This document shows, piece by piece, positions 35,412 to 42,496 of a stretch of 64,000 bases of DNA. The translations under genes were made by a program, and so were the position numbers. This stretch comes from Nocardioides baculatus (lineage in GTDB: Bacteria; Actinomycetota; Actinomycetes; Propionibacteriales; Nocardioidaceae), in the NCBI RefSeq assembly GCF_016735675.1, contig NZ_JAERSG010000004.1:1-64000 (forward strand). The letters are read 5' to 3'. How positions within the stretch are numbered: the stretch's first letter is position 1; each line of letters starts with the position of its first letter. The notes beneath the pieces are model-generated. The model did not search any database, was not told the DNA's origin, and was given only the letters and a program-made list of their open reading frames with translations.

Positions 35412-36827
35412 ATGATCGAGAAGCTGGCAGCACCCGGAACAGGTGGGGTAGACGCCCTCACCGGCTCGGACCTGCTCGCCTCGATCCGCGCCTCTCGCGA
35501 CCTGGAGAACGCCGAAGCAGCTCGTCAGCTGGACCTCGCCGCCCAGTGGGCCGACCTGCACCCGCCGGAGTCGATCCATTCCGCTGCAGCGTTCACCGTC
35601 CCGGGCACGGACCACGAGGAGCCGCTCGCCGGTGAGGGTTGTCCGCTGGTGGCGGAGTTCTGCGTCGCCGAGCTCGGCACTGTCCCCGGCATCTCGTCGA
35701 CGTCGGCGAAGAAGCTCATCGGCCATGCCCTCGAGCTGCGCCACCGGCTGCCGCGGTTGTGGGCGCAGGTCCAGGCCGGTCACGTGCCGGCGTGGCGGGC
35801 ACGGTCGGTTGCCGAGGCGACCATCCACTCGACGCCCGCCCTGACCCGTGAGGCCGCCGGTTTCGTGGACGCCCAGGTCGCGGCGGTCGCGGGACGCATT
35901 GGTCCCGCGCAGCTCGACCGGCTTGTCGCGGAGACCATCAAGCGCTACGACCTCGCACCCGAGGACCCGGCCGATCCGGCCGCGGATCCGGAGGACGGCT
36001 ACCTGTCCGTCGACCCGCGCCACGCGACCCTGCATGACGAGGACGTGCACTTCGCGGGCACCATGCGGTGGGAGGCCGAGCTCGACATCGCCGACTCCCT
36101 CGACCTCGACAAGGCCCTGTCACGCAAGGCCGCCGAGCAGAAGGCCCTCGGCTCCACCGAGTCCCTCGACGTCCGCCGGTCCAAGGCCCTCGGCGACCTC
36201 GCTCGCACCCAGACCGCGCTGGACCTCGCGAGTGGTGGTGTCGAGGCTCGCTCCGCTCGCACCTCAACCACCGAGGACGGACTCCCCGCTGCACGCGAAG
36301 TCGTCCTCCACGCCCACTTCGATGCCGGCACGGTCGGCGAGACCACTGTGTTCGGTCCCACCGGCCGGCTCGAAGAGGGCCAGCGGCTCCTGCTGCTCGA
36401 CCAGGTCCAGTCCTGGTGCGGCGACTCCCGGACGAAGGTCACCATCAAGCCCGTCATCGACCTCAACACCGCCCTGTCCACGCCCGGCTACGCGATCCCC
36501 GACCGGATCCGCGAACAGGTCATCCTCCGCGACCGCACCTGCGTGTTCCCGTGGTGCACGAGACCGGCCCGCGGCTGCGACGTCGACCACGTCGTCGAGT
36601 ACGACCACCAGGCAGAGGCCGAAGGCAGGTCACAGCCCGGCCCCACGAGCACGCGGAACCTCGCCTGCCTGTGCCGGTTCCACCACCGCCTCAAGACCCA
36701 TTCGGCCTGGCGCTACCGCGTCACCGGACCAGGCGCGTACGAGTGGACCAGCCCCCATGGCCACCGATACTGCCGGGATCGCACTGGCACGCGGCCGATC
36801 GAGCCGGACCCACCCGCACGACCATGA
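35412..36827 (+). CDS. DUF222 / HNH endonuclease signature protein
   Basis: The 471-residue protein combines a DUF222 helical domain (about 20-340; GISSTSAKKLIGHALELRHRLPRLWAQVQAG) with a C-terminal HNH nuclease motif (CVFPWCTRPARGCDVDHVVEYDH, then NLACLCRFHHRLKTH). The C-x-x-x-x-C pair, DVDH and the final HH fit a zinc-supported HNH site. These proteins are numerous in Nocardioides and relatives and are often tied to mobile DNA; their role is not established. A segment at 36239-36272, between the two domains (VEARSARTSTTE), looks like a dispersed genomic repeat that has entered the gene in frame. Confidence 0.9.
   Translation: MIEKLAAPGTGGVDALTGSDLLASIRASRDLENAEAARQLDLAAQWADLHPPESIHSAAAFTVPGTDHEEPLAGEGCPLVAEFCVAELGTVPGISSTSAKKLIGHALELRHRLPRLWAQVQAGHVPAWRARSVAEATIHSTPALTREAAGFVDAQVAAVAGRIGPAQLDRLVAETIKRYDLAPEDPADPAADPEDGYLSVDPRHATLHDEDVHFAGTMRWEAELDIADSLDLDKALSRKAAEQKALGSTESLDVRRSKALGDLARTQTALDLASGGVEARSARTSTTEDGLPAAREVVLHAHFDAGTVGETTVFGPTGRLEEGQRLLLLDQVQSWCGDSRTKVTIKPVIDLNTALSTPGYAIPDRIREQVILRDRTCVFPWCTRPARGCDVDHVVEYDHQAEAEGRSQPGPTSTRNLACLCRFHHRLKTHSAWRYRVTGPGAYEWTSPHGHRYCRDRTGTRPIEPDPPARP
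36239..36272. repeat. Dispersed-repeat-like segment inside the HNH gene
   Basis: TGTCGAGGCTCGCTCCGCTC followed by GCACCTCAACCACC resembles a short intergenic repeat that I associate with Nocardioides genomes. It encodes a Ser/Arg/Thr-rich linker here. Only one copy is in the window, so the repeat nature rests on memory. Confidence 0.4.
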
Positions 36828-36839
36828 CCCCGCCCCGTC

Positions 36840-36868
36840 AGCCCGCCGCGCGAACCATCCGGCGGGCT
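36840..36868 (+). terminator. Hairpin after the HNH gene
   Basis: AGCCCGCC and GGCGGGCT form a perfect 8-bp stem with a 13-base loop, 13 bases after the HNH stop codon and before the nucleotidyltransferase gene. No T-tract follows. Confidence 0.5.
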
Positions 36869-36890
36869 ACAGGTGCGCGAGGATGGCGTG

Positions 36891-37610
36891 ATGGAGCACC
36901 CCGCCGTCGATGCGCTCGCCGCTGAGCTCGCCCAGCGGGGCTGGGTCAGCGACCTCTGGTTGCACGGGTCGCTGGCCACCGGGGACCACCGTCCGGGCGT
37001 GAGCGACATCGACCTCGTCGCGATCACGACACGACCGCTCGACGCCAGCCGCCTGCGCGAGGTGGATCGGGTGCACCGCCGTCTCGACGCGACATGGCCC
37101 GGGAGTGCGCTCGGCTGCGCGTACGTCGACGGCAGCCGGCTCGACGACCTCCGAGTCGAGCACCCGACGTGGACCCACGGCCGTCTCGTCGAGCGTCGTC
37201 TGTCCTCGATGGTCCGTGCCGAGCTGCTCGACATCGGACGTCCGCTGCTCGGTCGTGACCCCGCCGCCCTGCTCGCACCGATGTCGAGGGACGACATCAA
37301 GGCAGCCGTGCGCGAGGAGCTCACCGGCTACTGGTCGTGGGCAGTGCGTCGACCGTGGCTGTTCCTGGACTCACGGCACGCCGACCTCGCCCTCGTGAGC
37401 ATGGCTCGGGCGCGCACCACGATCGCCACCGGGACGCTGATGACCAAGACCGAGGCACTCGCGCAGGTGCGAGCGCCCGCGCGGGTCGTCGACGGCCTGC
37501 GTCGGCGGCGTACGGCTGGCTCGCGCCGCACACCGATCGCCCCGCTCCTCGCGCACCACGCCTGGCACGACACCCGCCGCACGATCGGTGAGCACGGACG
37601 ACCCGGCTGA
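36891..37610 (+). CDS. Nucleotidyltransferase-domain protein (aminoglycoside adenylyltransferase-like)
   Basis: The 239-residue protein shows the Pol-beta-type nucleotidyltransferase motif LHGSLATGDHRPGVSDIDLVAI (G-S, then D-x-D) at about 28-49. A C-terminal helical domain (GYWSWAVRRPWLFLDSRHADLALVSMARARTTIATGTLMTK) resembles that of ANT(3'')-type enzymes. It probably transfers a nucleotide to a small molecule or protein. Aminoglycoside modification is one option but is not shown. The end overlaps the extended frame of the next gene, although the preferred start of that gene lies 76 bases downstream. Confidence 0.78.
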   Translation: MEHPAVDALAAELAQRGWVSDLWLHGSLATGDHRPGVSDIDLVAITTRPLDASRLREVDRVHRRLDATWPGSALGCAYVDGSRLDDLRVEHPTWTHGRLVERRLSSMVRAELLDIGRPLLGRDPAALLAPMSRDDIKAAVREELTGYWSWAVRRPWLFLDSRHADLALVSMARARTTIATGTLMTKTEALAQVRAPARVVDGLRRRRTAGSRRTPIAPLLAHHAWHDTRRTIGEHGRPG

Positions 37611-37686
37611 CAAGGTGTCGGCATGGACTCATCGCACCCGGCAGTGGCCGGTGGTGGCGCGCGCCGCCGTCGGACAGGATGACGGG

Positions 37687-38397
37687 GTGACCACCGTCGA
37701 CCGCGGGACCCTCCGACCACGTCACGTCGGTGTCGTGATGGACGGCAACCGGCGCTGGGCCCGGCTCGCGGGGCTGGCGAGCCCGAGCGAGGGACACCGC
37801 ACGGGCGCCGACCACATCGAGGACCTGCTCGGCTGGTGCGAGGCCCGCGGCATCGATCACGTCAGCATCTACGTCCTGTCCGCCGACAACATCCGCAAGC
37901 GCTCGAGCAGCGAGGTCGACTTCCTCTTCGGGCTCGTGGCACGCGTGCTCCCGGGGCTCGTCGAACGCACCGGCCACTGGAACTTGCACGTCACCGGCGA
38001 CCTCGGCCTCCTCCCCGCCGACGCCGCCGCGGCGCTGACGCGCGCGGAGGCGCGGACCGAGGGCCGGCCGGGGCACGTGACCCTCGCGATCGGGTACGAC
38101 GGGCGGGCGGACATCGTGGCCGGCATCCGGGAAGCCGTACGAGCCGGCGCCGTCGCCGACGGCGTGATCGAGCCCGCCGACATCACCGCGCACCTGCCGG
38201 GCGGGCCGGTGAAGGAGATCGACCTCGTCGTCCGGACGAGCGGCGAGCAGCGCCTGTCGGGGTTCTTCCCCTGGCAGGCGTCGCAGGCCGAGGTGCACGT
38301 CAGCCCGAAGCTGTGGCCCGACTTCGACGAGGCCGACTTCGACCTGGCGCTCGACCAGTACGCGAGCGCGAGGGCGCGAGCAGGAGGAGAGCGATGA
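37687..38397 (+). CDS. cis-Prenyl diphosphate synthase (UppS family, short form)
   Basis: The 236-residue enzyme has the UPP synthase motifs: VGVVMDGNRRWARLAG (catalytic Asp in MDGN), GADHIEDLLGWC, AIGYDGRADIV, and the C-terminal EIDLVVRTSGEQRLSGFFPWQASQAEV with the RTSGE/RLS pyrophosphate-binding set. It condenses isopentenyl diphosphate in cis. At 236 residues it could be a medium- or short-chain enzyme rather than the main decaprenyl/undecaprenyl synthase, and chain length cannot be read. The GTG at 37687 gives a normal N-terminus. The stop overlaps the VOC gene start. Confidence 0.88.
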   Translation: MTTVDRGTLRPRHVGVVMDGNRRWARLAGLASPSEGHRTGADHIEDLLGWCEARGIDHVSIYVLSADNIRKRSSSEVDFLFGLVARVLPGLVERTGHWNLHVTGDLGLLPADAAAALTRAEARTEGRPGHVTLAIGYDGRADIVAGIREAVRAGAVADGVIEPADITAHLPGGPVKEIDLVVRTSGEQRLSGFFPWQASQAEVHVSPKLWPDFDEADFDLALDQYASARARAGGER

Positions 38398-38741
38398 CGT
38401 CGTTCATCAAGTCCGTGACGTTCGACTGCCACGAGCCGCTGGTCGTCGCCGAGTTCTGGGCAGCGGCCCTCGGCTCGAACGTCGACGAGGACAGCACGCC
38501 GGAGCGGGCCTGGGTCGAGCCGGCCGGGTGGGGCGGGCCGAGCCTCTGGTTCCAGAAGGTGCCCGAGGGCAAGGTGGCGAAGAACCGCCAGCACTTCGAC
38601 CTCCGGGTGATGGGCGACCTCGTCGAGGAGCGCGAACGGCTCGTCGGGCTCGGCGCGAGGGTCCGGGGCGACCAGGACGACCACGACGACCTGGTCGTCA
38701 TGCTCGATCCCGAGGGCAACGAGTTCTGCGTGGAGCGCTGA
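38394..38741 (+). CDS. VOC (glyoxalase-like) family protein
   Basis: The 115-residue protein is a single VOC module: SFIKSVTFDCHEPLVVAEFWAAALG at the start, SLWFQKVPEGKVAKNRQHFDLR in the middle and VVMLDPEGNEFCVER at the end. H12 or H68 and the final E are the likely metal ligands. The subgroup with KxxKNRxHxD is common in actinobacteria and has no assigned substrate. The ATG overlaps the UppS stop, and its own stop shares one base with the next start, so three genes are coupled. Confidence 0.88.
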   Translation: MTSFIKSVTFDCHEPLVVAEFWAAALGSNVDEDSTPERAWVEPAGWGGPSLWFQKVPEGKVAKNRQHFDLRVMGDLVEERERLVGLGARVRGDQDDHDDLVVMLDPEGNEFCVER

Positions 38742-39112
38742 TGGACGCCGCGACCCTCCTCGCCCGCCTCGCCAGCGTGATCGACGCACACGACTGGGAC
38801 GCCCTGCCCGACCTGCTCCACCCCGACTTCACCTGCCGACTCGTCCACACCGGGGAGGTCTTCGACCGGGAGCAGTGGGTGCGGTTCAACGCCGACTACC
38901 CCGGCTTCGAGCGGATGCTGTTCAAGGACCTCGTGGCGGACGGCGACCGTGGCGTCCTGCGCGCGAAGGTCGTCGGGCGCGGCGACGGAGGCGTGGAGCT
39001 GGTCTTCGCCGTGGCGAGCTTCGCGACCGTCCGCGAGGGCCGCCTCGTCGAGCTGGTCGAGGTGTGGGCCGACGTCGACCAGGATCCGCCGGCCGGAACG
39101 CGTCTGGCCTGA
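38741..39112 (+). CDS. NTF2-like (SnoaL-type) protein
   Basis: The 123-residue protein has the cone-shaped NTF2-like pattern: an N-terminal helix pair (ATLLARLASVIDAHDWDALPDLLHPDFTC) followed by beta strands (GVLRAKVVGRGDGGVELVFAVASFATVREGRLVELVEVWADVD). Such proteins bind or isomerise small hydrophobic molecules, and many have no known activity. It is translationally coupled to the VOC gene (TGATG). Confidence 0.82.
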   Translation: MDAATLLARLASVIDAHDWDALPDLLHPDFTCRLVHTGEVFDREQWVRFNADYPGFERMLFKDLVADGDRGVLRAKVVGRGDGGVELVFAVASFATVREGRLVELVEVWADVDQDPPAGTRLA

Positions 39113-39116
39113 CGCC

Positions 39117-39623
39117 GTGCTACCTCAGCCGACCGAACGCCTCGCTTTCCGCGCCATGACCATGGCGGACGTCGACGACGTCCTCGCGATGCTCGTCGCC
39201 TTCGACCCGATGCGCGGCGACCGTCCGCCCAGCACGCGCGACGACGCGGTGCGCTGGGTCGAGTGGCAGGAGCGCAACTACGCCGAGCACGACTTCGGGC
39301 TGTGGGTCGTGGAGACCCACGACGGCACGTTCGTCGGCGACTGCGGGCTGACGGTGCAGGACGTCGAGGGCACCCCCCACGTCGAGGTCGGCTACCACCT
39401 CGTGCCGGAGATGCGCGGGCACGGGTTCGCCCGCGAGGCGGCCGCAGCCGTACGCGACTGTGCGGCCGAGCACGGTGTCGAGCACCTCGTCGCCCTGATC
39501 CGTCCGGAGAACACCCGGTCGCAGGGAGTCGCCCGGTCGCTGGGCATGGAGCTCGAGCGGACGGCGTACGTCCACGGCACGGACGCGCTCGTCCTCGGGA
39601 TGCAGCTCGGCCGCCCCTCATGA
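39117..39623 (+). CDS. GNAT-family N-acetyltransferase (RimJ/RimL-like)
   Basis: The 168-residue protein starts at a GTG five bases after the previous stop (VLPQPTERLAFRAMTMADVDDVLAML). It carries a clear acetyl-CoA site VGYHLVPEMRGHGFAREAAAAV and the C-terminal RPENTRSQGVARSLGMELE, both typical of RimJ/RimL-type enzymes that acetylate protein N-termini or small amines. It is the last gene of the four-gene group that starts with the UppS-like gene. A strong hairpin follows. Confidence 0.88.
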   Translation: MLPQPTERLAFRAMTMADVDDVLAMLVAFDPMRGDRPPSTRDDAVRWVEWQERNYAEHDFGLWVVETHDGTFVGDCGLTVQDVEGTPHVEVGYHLVPEMRGHGFAREAAAAVRDCAAEHGVEHLVALIRPENTRSQGVARSLGMELERTAYVHGTDALVLGMQLGRPS

Positions 39624-39628
39624 CGACA

Positions 39629-39659
39629 GGAGCCCCGGAGCCGAATGCTCCGGGGCTCC
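39629..39659. terminator. Bidirectional hairpin between convergent genes
   Basis: GGAGCCCCGGAGC and GCTCCGGGGCTCC form a perfect 13-bp stem with the loop CGAAT. It lies between the convergent ends of the acetyltransferase gene and the secreted-protein gene and should end transcription from both sides. Confidence 0.75.
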
Positions 39660-39674
39660 CGCGTCGTCAGGCCG

Positions 39675-40277
39675 TCACTTCAGCTTCTTGGCAGCGACCT
39701 TGGCAAGCGGCTTGACGCTGGACGCAGGCACCGCCGCGTCGTCGACGACGACGATCGTGCTGATCCGCTTGCCGTCGCGGGTCAGCACCGAGCTCGAGTA
39801 GTTCGTGCTCGTGTCGAAGGCCGACTGCGTGTCGACGGTCAGGGACTCGTCGCCGAAGCGGAAGGTCTTGCCCTTGCTGACGGTGACCGTCGAGCTCGTC
39901 GTGGGCTCGGTGTAGGTCGTGCACTTCTTGGCGTACTTCCTGTAGGTCGCCATGTAGGCCTTGGCCTTGGCCTCGGACTTCATCTCGACCGCGCTGGTCA
40001 GCACGATCGGGTAGACCGTCGTCGTCGAGGAGCCCGTGGTGTAGCTGCCGGACTTCACCTTCACCCGGACGATCGCGTCGCAGGTCTTCCCGGGCTGACC
40101 GATGTTCTTCACCTTCTCGGTCGAGAACTGGCCGTCGGCGAGCTCGGGGAACGCCGTGACGATGTCCTCCTGCTTCGGAGCGTCCTTCGCGGTGACGGCG
40201 GCCTGCGAGGCGGGCGCGGTCACGAGCAGCAGGGCGGTGGCCAGGGAACCGGCCAGGGACAGGGTCGTGCGGGTCAT
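39675..40277 (-). CDS. Secreted protein of unknown function
   Basis: The 200-residue product has a classical signal peptide (MTRTTLSLAGSLATALLLVTAPASQA, cleavage near AQA-AV) and no lipobox or membrane anchor. The mature part is Lys/Thr/Ser-rich with one Cys pair (KTCDAIVRVKVK and KKCTTYTEP), so a disulfide is likely. The text (VYPIVLTSAVEMKSEAKAKAYMATYRKYAKKC; VSSVLTRDGKRISTIVVV) resembles PknH-sensor-like small exported actinobacterial domains, but only weakly. AGGAG precedes the ATG at 40277. Confidence 0.8.
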   Translation of the reverse strand: MTRTTLSLAGSLATALLLVTAPASQAAVTAKDAPKQEDIVTAFPELADGQFSTEKVKNIGQPGKTCDAIVRVKVKSGSYTTGSSTTTVYPIVLTSAVEMKSEAKAKAYMATYRKYAKKCTTYTEPTTSSTVTVSKGKTFRFGDESLTVDTQSAFDTSTNYSSSVLTRDGKRISTIVVVDDAAVPASSVKPLAKVAAKKLK

Positions 40278-40348
40278 GAATTCTCCTGAGGAGTCGGATG
40301 CGGTTGCGTGCCGCCGCCTCCTACCCGCCGTCGGGCGGATCAACCCAC

Positions 40349-41380
40349 CTAGTCCTCGACGAGTCCGACCCGGAGGTACTCCGCCGCGTAGGTGCCGGTC
40401 AGCAGGAGCGAGGCGTAGCGCGCCACCTCGGCGTCGGCATCGGTGTCGACCGTCTCGACGCGTACGCCGTGCCGCGCGGCGGCAGCGCGCAGGATCCCCG
40501 CCTGCTCGCGCACGACCGGGTCGTCGGAGCGGTCGTCGAGGATCAGGAGCAGCGGGCGCAGGTCGGCCGCGTCCTCCGCGAACGGGTCGGCGAAGACGTC
40601 GTGCGGCTTGGTCGCCTCGATCACCGGCAGCAGGTGCTCGGCGTCGCCGGCGATGGCGGAGCGGCCGCTGGTGCGGCGCAGGGACTCGGCGAGGCGACGG
40701 GCCGCACGCGCAGCGAGGACCGAACCGCCCCACACGAGCGGGTTGGTGTCGGCCATCGCGATCGCGAGCATCTTCGCCGGGTTGACCGCGAGGTCGCGGT
40801 GGGGCGAGCAGTCGGTGGCGACCTGGTCGAGGGACTCCGCGACCGACGCCGCGTCGGCGCGCGGACCGAGGTGCACGTGGGCGAGGTAGTCGAGCATCAC
40901 GACCGCGGTGGCGAGCTGGTCACCGGTCACGGTCGGCAGCACCGTGACGTGCCGTCCGGCAGCGTGCTCGCCCACCAGGGAGCGCTCGGGGCAGGCGACG
41001 ACGACCTGCGCGCCGCGGCGTACGGCCTCGGCGACGGCCGACGCGGACCCGTGGTCGTTGCCCTCCGGGGCGAGCATCACGACCAGGTCGAGCGAGCCCG
41101 TCCAGCCGGGCAGGCCGGGGGTGGGCCACGCCACGAACGGCACCGGGCACCACGGCTCCAGCACCGCACGCAGCAGGCGCGAGTCGGGGCCGGCGGCGAT
41201 CACGGCGCGGGGACGGGCCTCGTCGCGACCGCGGGCGATCAGCTCCGCCGTCGCCGACGCCGCCTCGTGGGCCTCGCGTCGCACCCGCGCACCGCTCTCG
41301 GCAAGGGTGCGCAGCCGCAGGTCGACGGTCTCGAGCACGCCGGCGTCATCGAGACGGGCCTCGTCGAACCAGGTGGACAT
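40349..41380 (-). CDS. SIS-domain protein (phosphosugar isomerase-like, Rv3256c type)
   Basis: The 343-residue protein resembles the phosphoglucose/phosphomannose isomerase-like SIS proteins that sit near mannose genes in actinobacteria (Rv3256c). AVIAAGPDSRLLRAVLEPWC, DLVVMLAPEGNDHGSASAVAEAVRRGAQVVVACP (the GS-containing sugar-phosphate loop) and NPLVWGGSVLAARAARRLAESLRR are visible. It probably supports mannose-6-phosphate or related metabolism. Phosphomannomutase and mannose-6-phosphate isomerase genes, usual neighbours, are absent here. The ATG shares one base with the Trm112-like stop. Confidence 0.85.
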   Translation of the reverse strand: MSTWFDEARLDDAGVLETVDLRLRTLAESGARVRREAHEAASATAELIARGRDEARPRAVIAAGPDSRLLRAVLEPWCPVPFVAWPTPGLPGWTGSLDLVVMLAPEGNDHGSASAVAEAVRRGAQVVVACPERSLVGEHAAGRHVTVLPTVTGDQLATAVVMLDYLAHVHLGPRADAASVAESLDQVATDCSPHRDLAVNPAKMLAIAMADTNPLVWGGSVLAARAARRLAESLRRTSGRSAIAGDAEHLLPVIEATKPHDVFADPFAEDAADLRPLLLILDDRSDDPVVREQAGILRAAAARHGVRVETVDTDADAEVARYASLLLTGTYAAEYLRVGLVED

Positions 41381-41556
41381 CAGGCGGGCTTGCGGGCCTC
41401 GTCGACCAGCAGGACGGGGATGTCGTCGCGCACGGGGTAGGCGTTGCCGCACCCCTGGCAGACCAGCTCGTCGGCGCCGTCGACGACCTCGGGCTCGAGC
41501 TGTCCGTGGCAGGCCGGGCAGACGATGATGCTCAGCAGCTGGGGGTCGATGTTCAC
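41380..41556 (-). CDS. Trm112-family zinc protein
   Basis: This 58-residue product starts with GTG at 41556 ([20 protein letters not shown]) and has two cysteine pairs, CPAC at 13-16 and CQGC at 33-36, which should bind one zinc. It ends [19 protein letters not shown]. Bacterial Trm112-like proteins of this size are found beside phosphomannomutase and SIS genes and are thought to act as small partners of methyltransferases or envelope enzymes. TAGGAT seven bases upstream supports the start. Confidence 0.9.
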   Translation of the reverse strand: MNIDPQLLSIIVCPACHGQLEPEVVDGADELVCQGCGNAYPVRDDIPVLLVDEARKPA

Positions 41557-41563
41557 GCCGCTG

Positions 41564-41569
41564 ATCCTA
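41564..41569 (-). promoter_or_regulatory. -10 element TAGGAT, leaderless start
   Basis: TAGGAT on the minus strand is followed by seven bases and the GTG of the Trm112-like gene. No ribosome binding site is present. Confidence 0.45.
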
Positions 41570-41586
41570 GGCCAGAGCTGTCCGGG

Positions 41587-41952
41587 TCAGTCGGTGGGCG
41601 TGAGGACGCGCAGGTGCCCGCGCTTGGCGCCGCGGCTCGGGTCGCTGGTCGAGTGCAGCGGGACCGGCGCCGGCGCCGGTCGGGCGGCCTCGCGCACGGC
41701 GTCGGCGAGCGCGAGCAGGTCGTCGGTGCTGGGGCCCTGGGCGCGCGGGTCCGGAGCGAGTCGGAGCACCTCCCACCCACGCGGCGCGGACAGCCGCTCG
41801 CTGTGCACGTCGCAGAGGTCGTAGGCGTGCGGCTCGGCGTAGGTCGCCAGCGGACCGAGGACGGCCGTCTGGTCGGCGTAGACGTAGGTCAGCGTGTTCA
41901 CGGACGCGCGACCGCACGCCGTACGCGAACAACGACGACTGGCAAGGCTCAC
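41587..41952 (-). CDS. DUF3499 family protein
   Basis: The 121-residue protein matches DUF3499 (Rv3258c type): SRRCSRTACGRASVNTLTYVYADQTAVLGPLATYAEPHAYDLCDVHSERL, with cysteines in CSRTACG and LCDVH that may hold a zinc ion. The second half is a variable Pro/Ala-rich tail. The GTG at 41952 has TAGCGT seven bases upstream, which favours it over the GTG at 41973. Function unknown; it lies back to back with the metallopeptidase-like gene, as in mycobacteria. Confidence 0.9.
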   Translation of the reverse strand: MSLASRRCSRTACGRASVNTLTYVYADQTAVLGPLATYAEPHAYDLCDVHSERLSAPRGWEVLRLAPDPRAQGPSTDDLLALADAVREAARPAPAPVPLHSTSDPSRGAKRGHLRVLTPTD

Positions 41953-41959
41953 GTCGGTG

Positions 41960-41965
41960 ACGCTA
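41960..41965 (-). promoter_or_regulatory. -10 element TAGCGT before the DUF3499 gene
   Basis: On the minus strand TAGCGT precedes the GTG at 41952 by seven bases, fitting a leaderless transcript. It faces the divergent TAGGCT at 41990-41995. Confidence 0.4.
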
Positions 41966-41989
41966 CCCGTCACCTGCGCACGCGGCGCT

Positions 41990-41995
41990 TAGGCT
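41990..41995 (+). promoter_or_regulatory. -10 element TAGGCT before the metallopeptidase-like gene
   Basis: TAGGCT ends six bases before the GTG at 42002, without a ribosome binding site, which fixes that early GTG as the probable start. Confidence 0.45.
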
Positions 41996-42001
41996 CGCGG
42001 C

Positions 42002-42487
42002 GTGGAGCACGTGGAGCAGGCGGTCGAGCACGGGGTGGAACCCGCGGGACACGGTGTGGACGGGCCGCGGCGACGGACCCGCGACCGGAGGGGCCGCGGG
42101 ATGCGCGGTCCCGGCATCGTGCCGACCGACCCCGGCACGCCGGCGCTGCGCACGACGCGGCAGAAGTTCGACCAGCTCGTCCTCGACCTGGTCACGCCCC
42201 TCGACGAGCGCTGGCAACGCCACCTCGGCCTGGTCGAGTACGCCGTCGAGGACGCGCCGATGCTGCCCGACGACTGGGGCGACGAGACCGTCCCGCTGTC
42301 CTCGCTCGTGCGCGGCAAGGGCCAGTCGCCCACCCGGCTGGTGATCTTCCGGCGCCCGATCGAGCACCGCGCGACCAACCGCGACGAGCTCGAGGCGATG
42401 GTGCACACCGTCGTGGTCGAGCAGCTCGCCGAGCTGCTCGGACTGCCGCCGGGCGAGGTCGACGAGAGGTACGGCGACGACGGCTAG
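42002..42487 (+). CDS. Metallopeptidase-family (zincin-like) protein lacking HExxH
   Basis: The 161-residue protein belongs to the small zincin-like family (Rv3259 type): RDRRGRGMRGPGIVPTDPG, then FDQLVLDLVTPLDERW, VIFRRPIEHRATNRDELEAMV and HTVVVEQLAELLGLPPGEVDERY. Where the family in other phyla has HExxHxxG, this one reads VHTVVVEQLAELLG, so one histidine and a glutamate remain but the motif is broken. Peptidase activity is therefore doubtful. The divergent DUF3499 gene lies 49 bases away. Confidence 0.85.
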   Translation: MEHVEQAVEHGVEPAGHGVDGPRRRTRDRRGRGMRGPGIVPTDPGTPALRTTRQKFDQLVLDLVTPLDERWQRHLGLVEYAVEDAPMLPDDWGDETVPLSSLVRGKGQSPTRLVIFRRPIEHRATNRDELEAMVHTVVVEQLAELLGLPPGEVDERYGDDG

Positions 42488-42496
42488 CGCAGGCGA

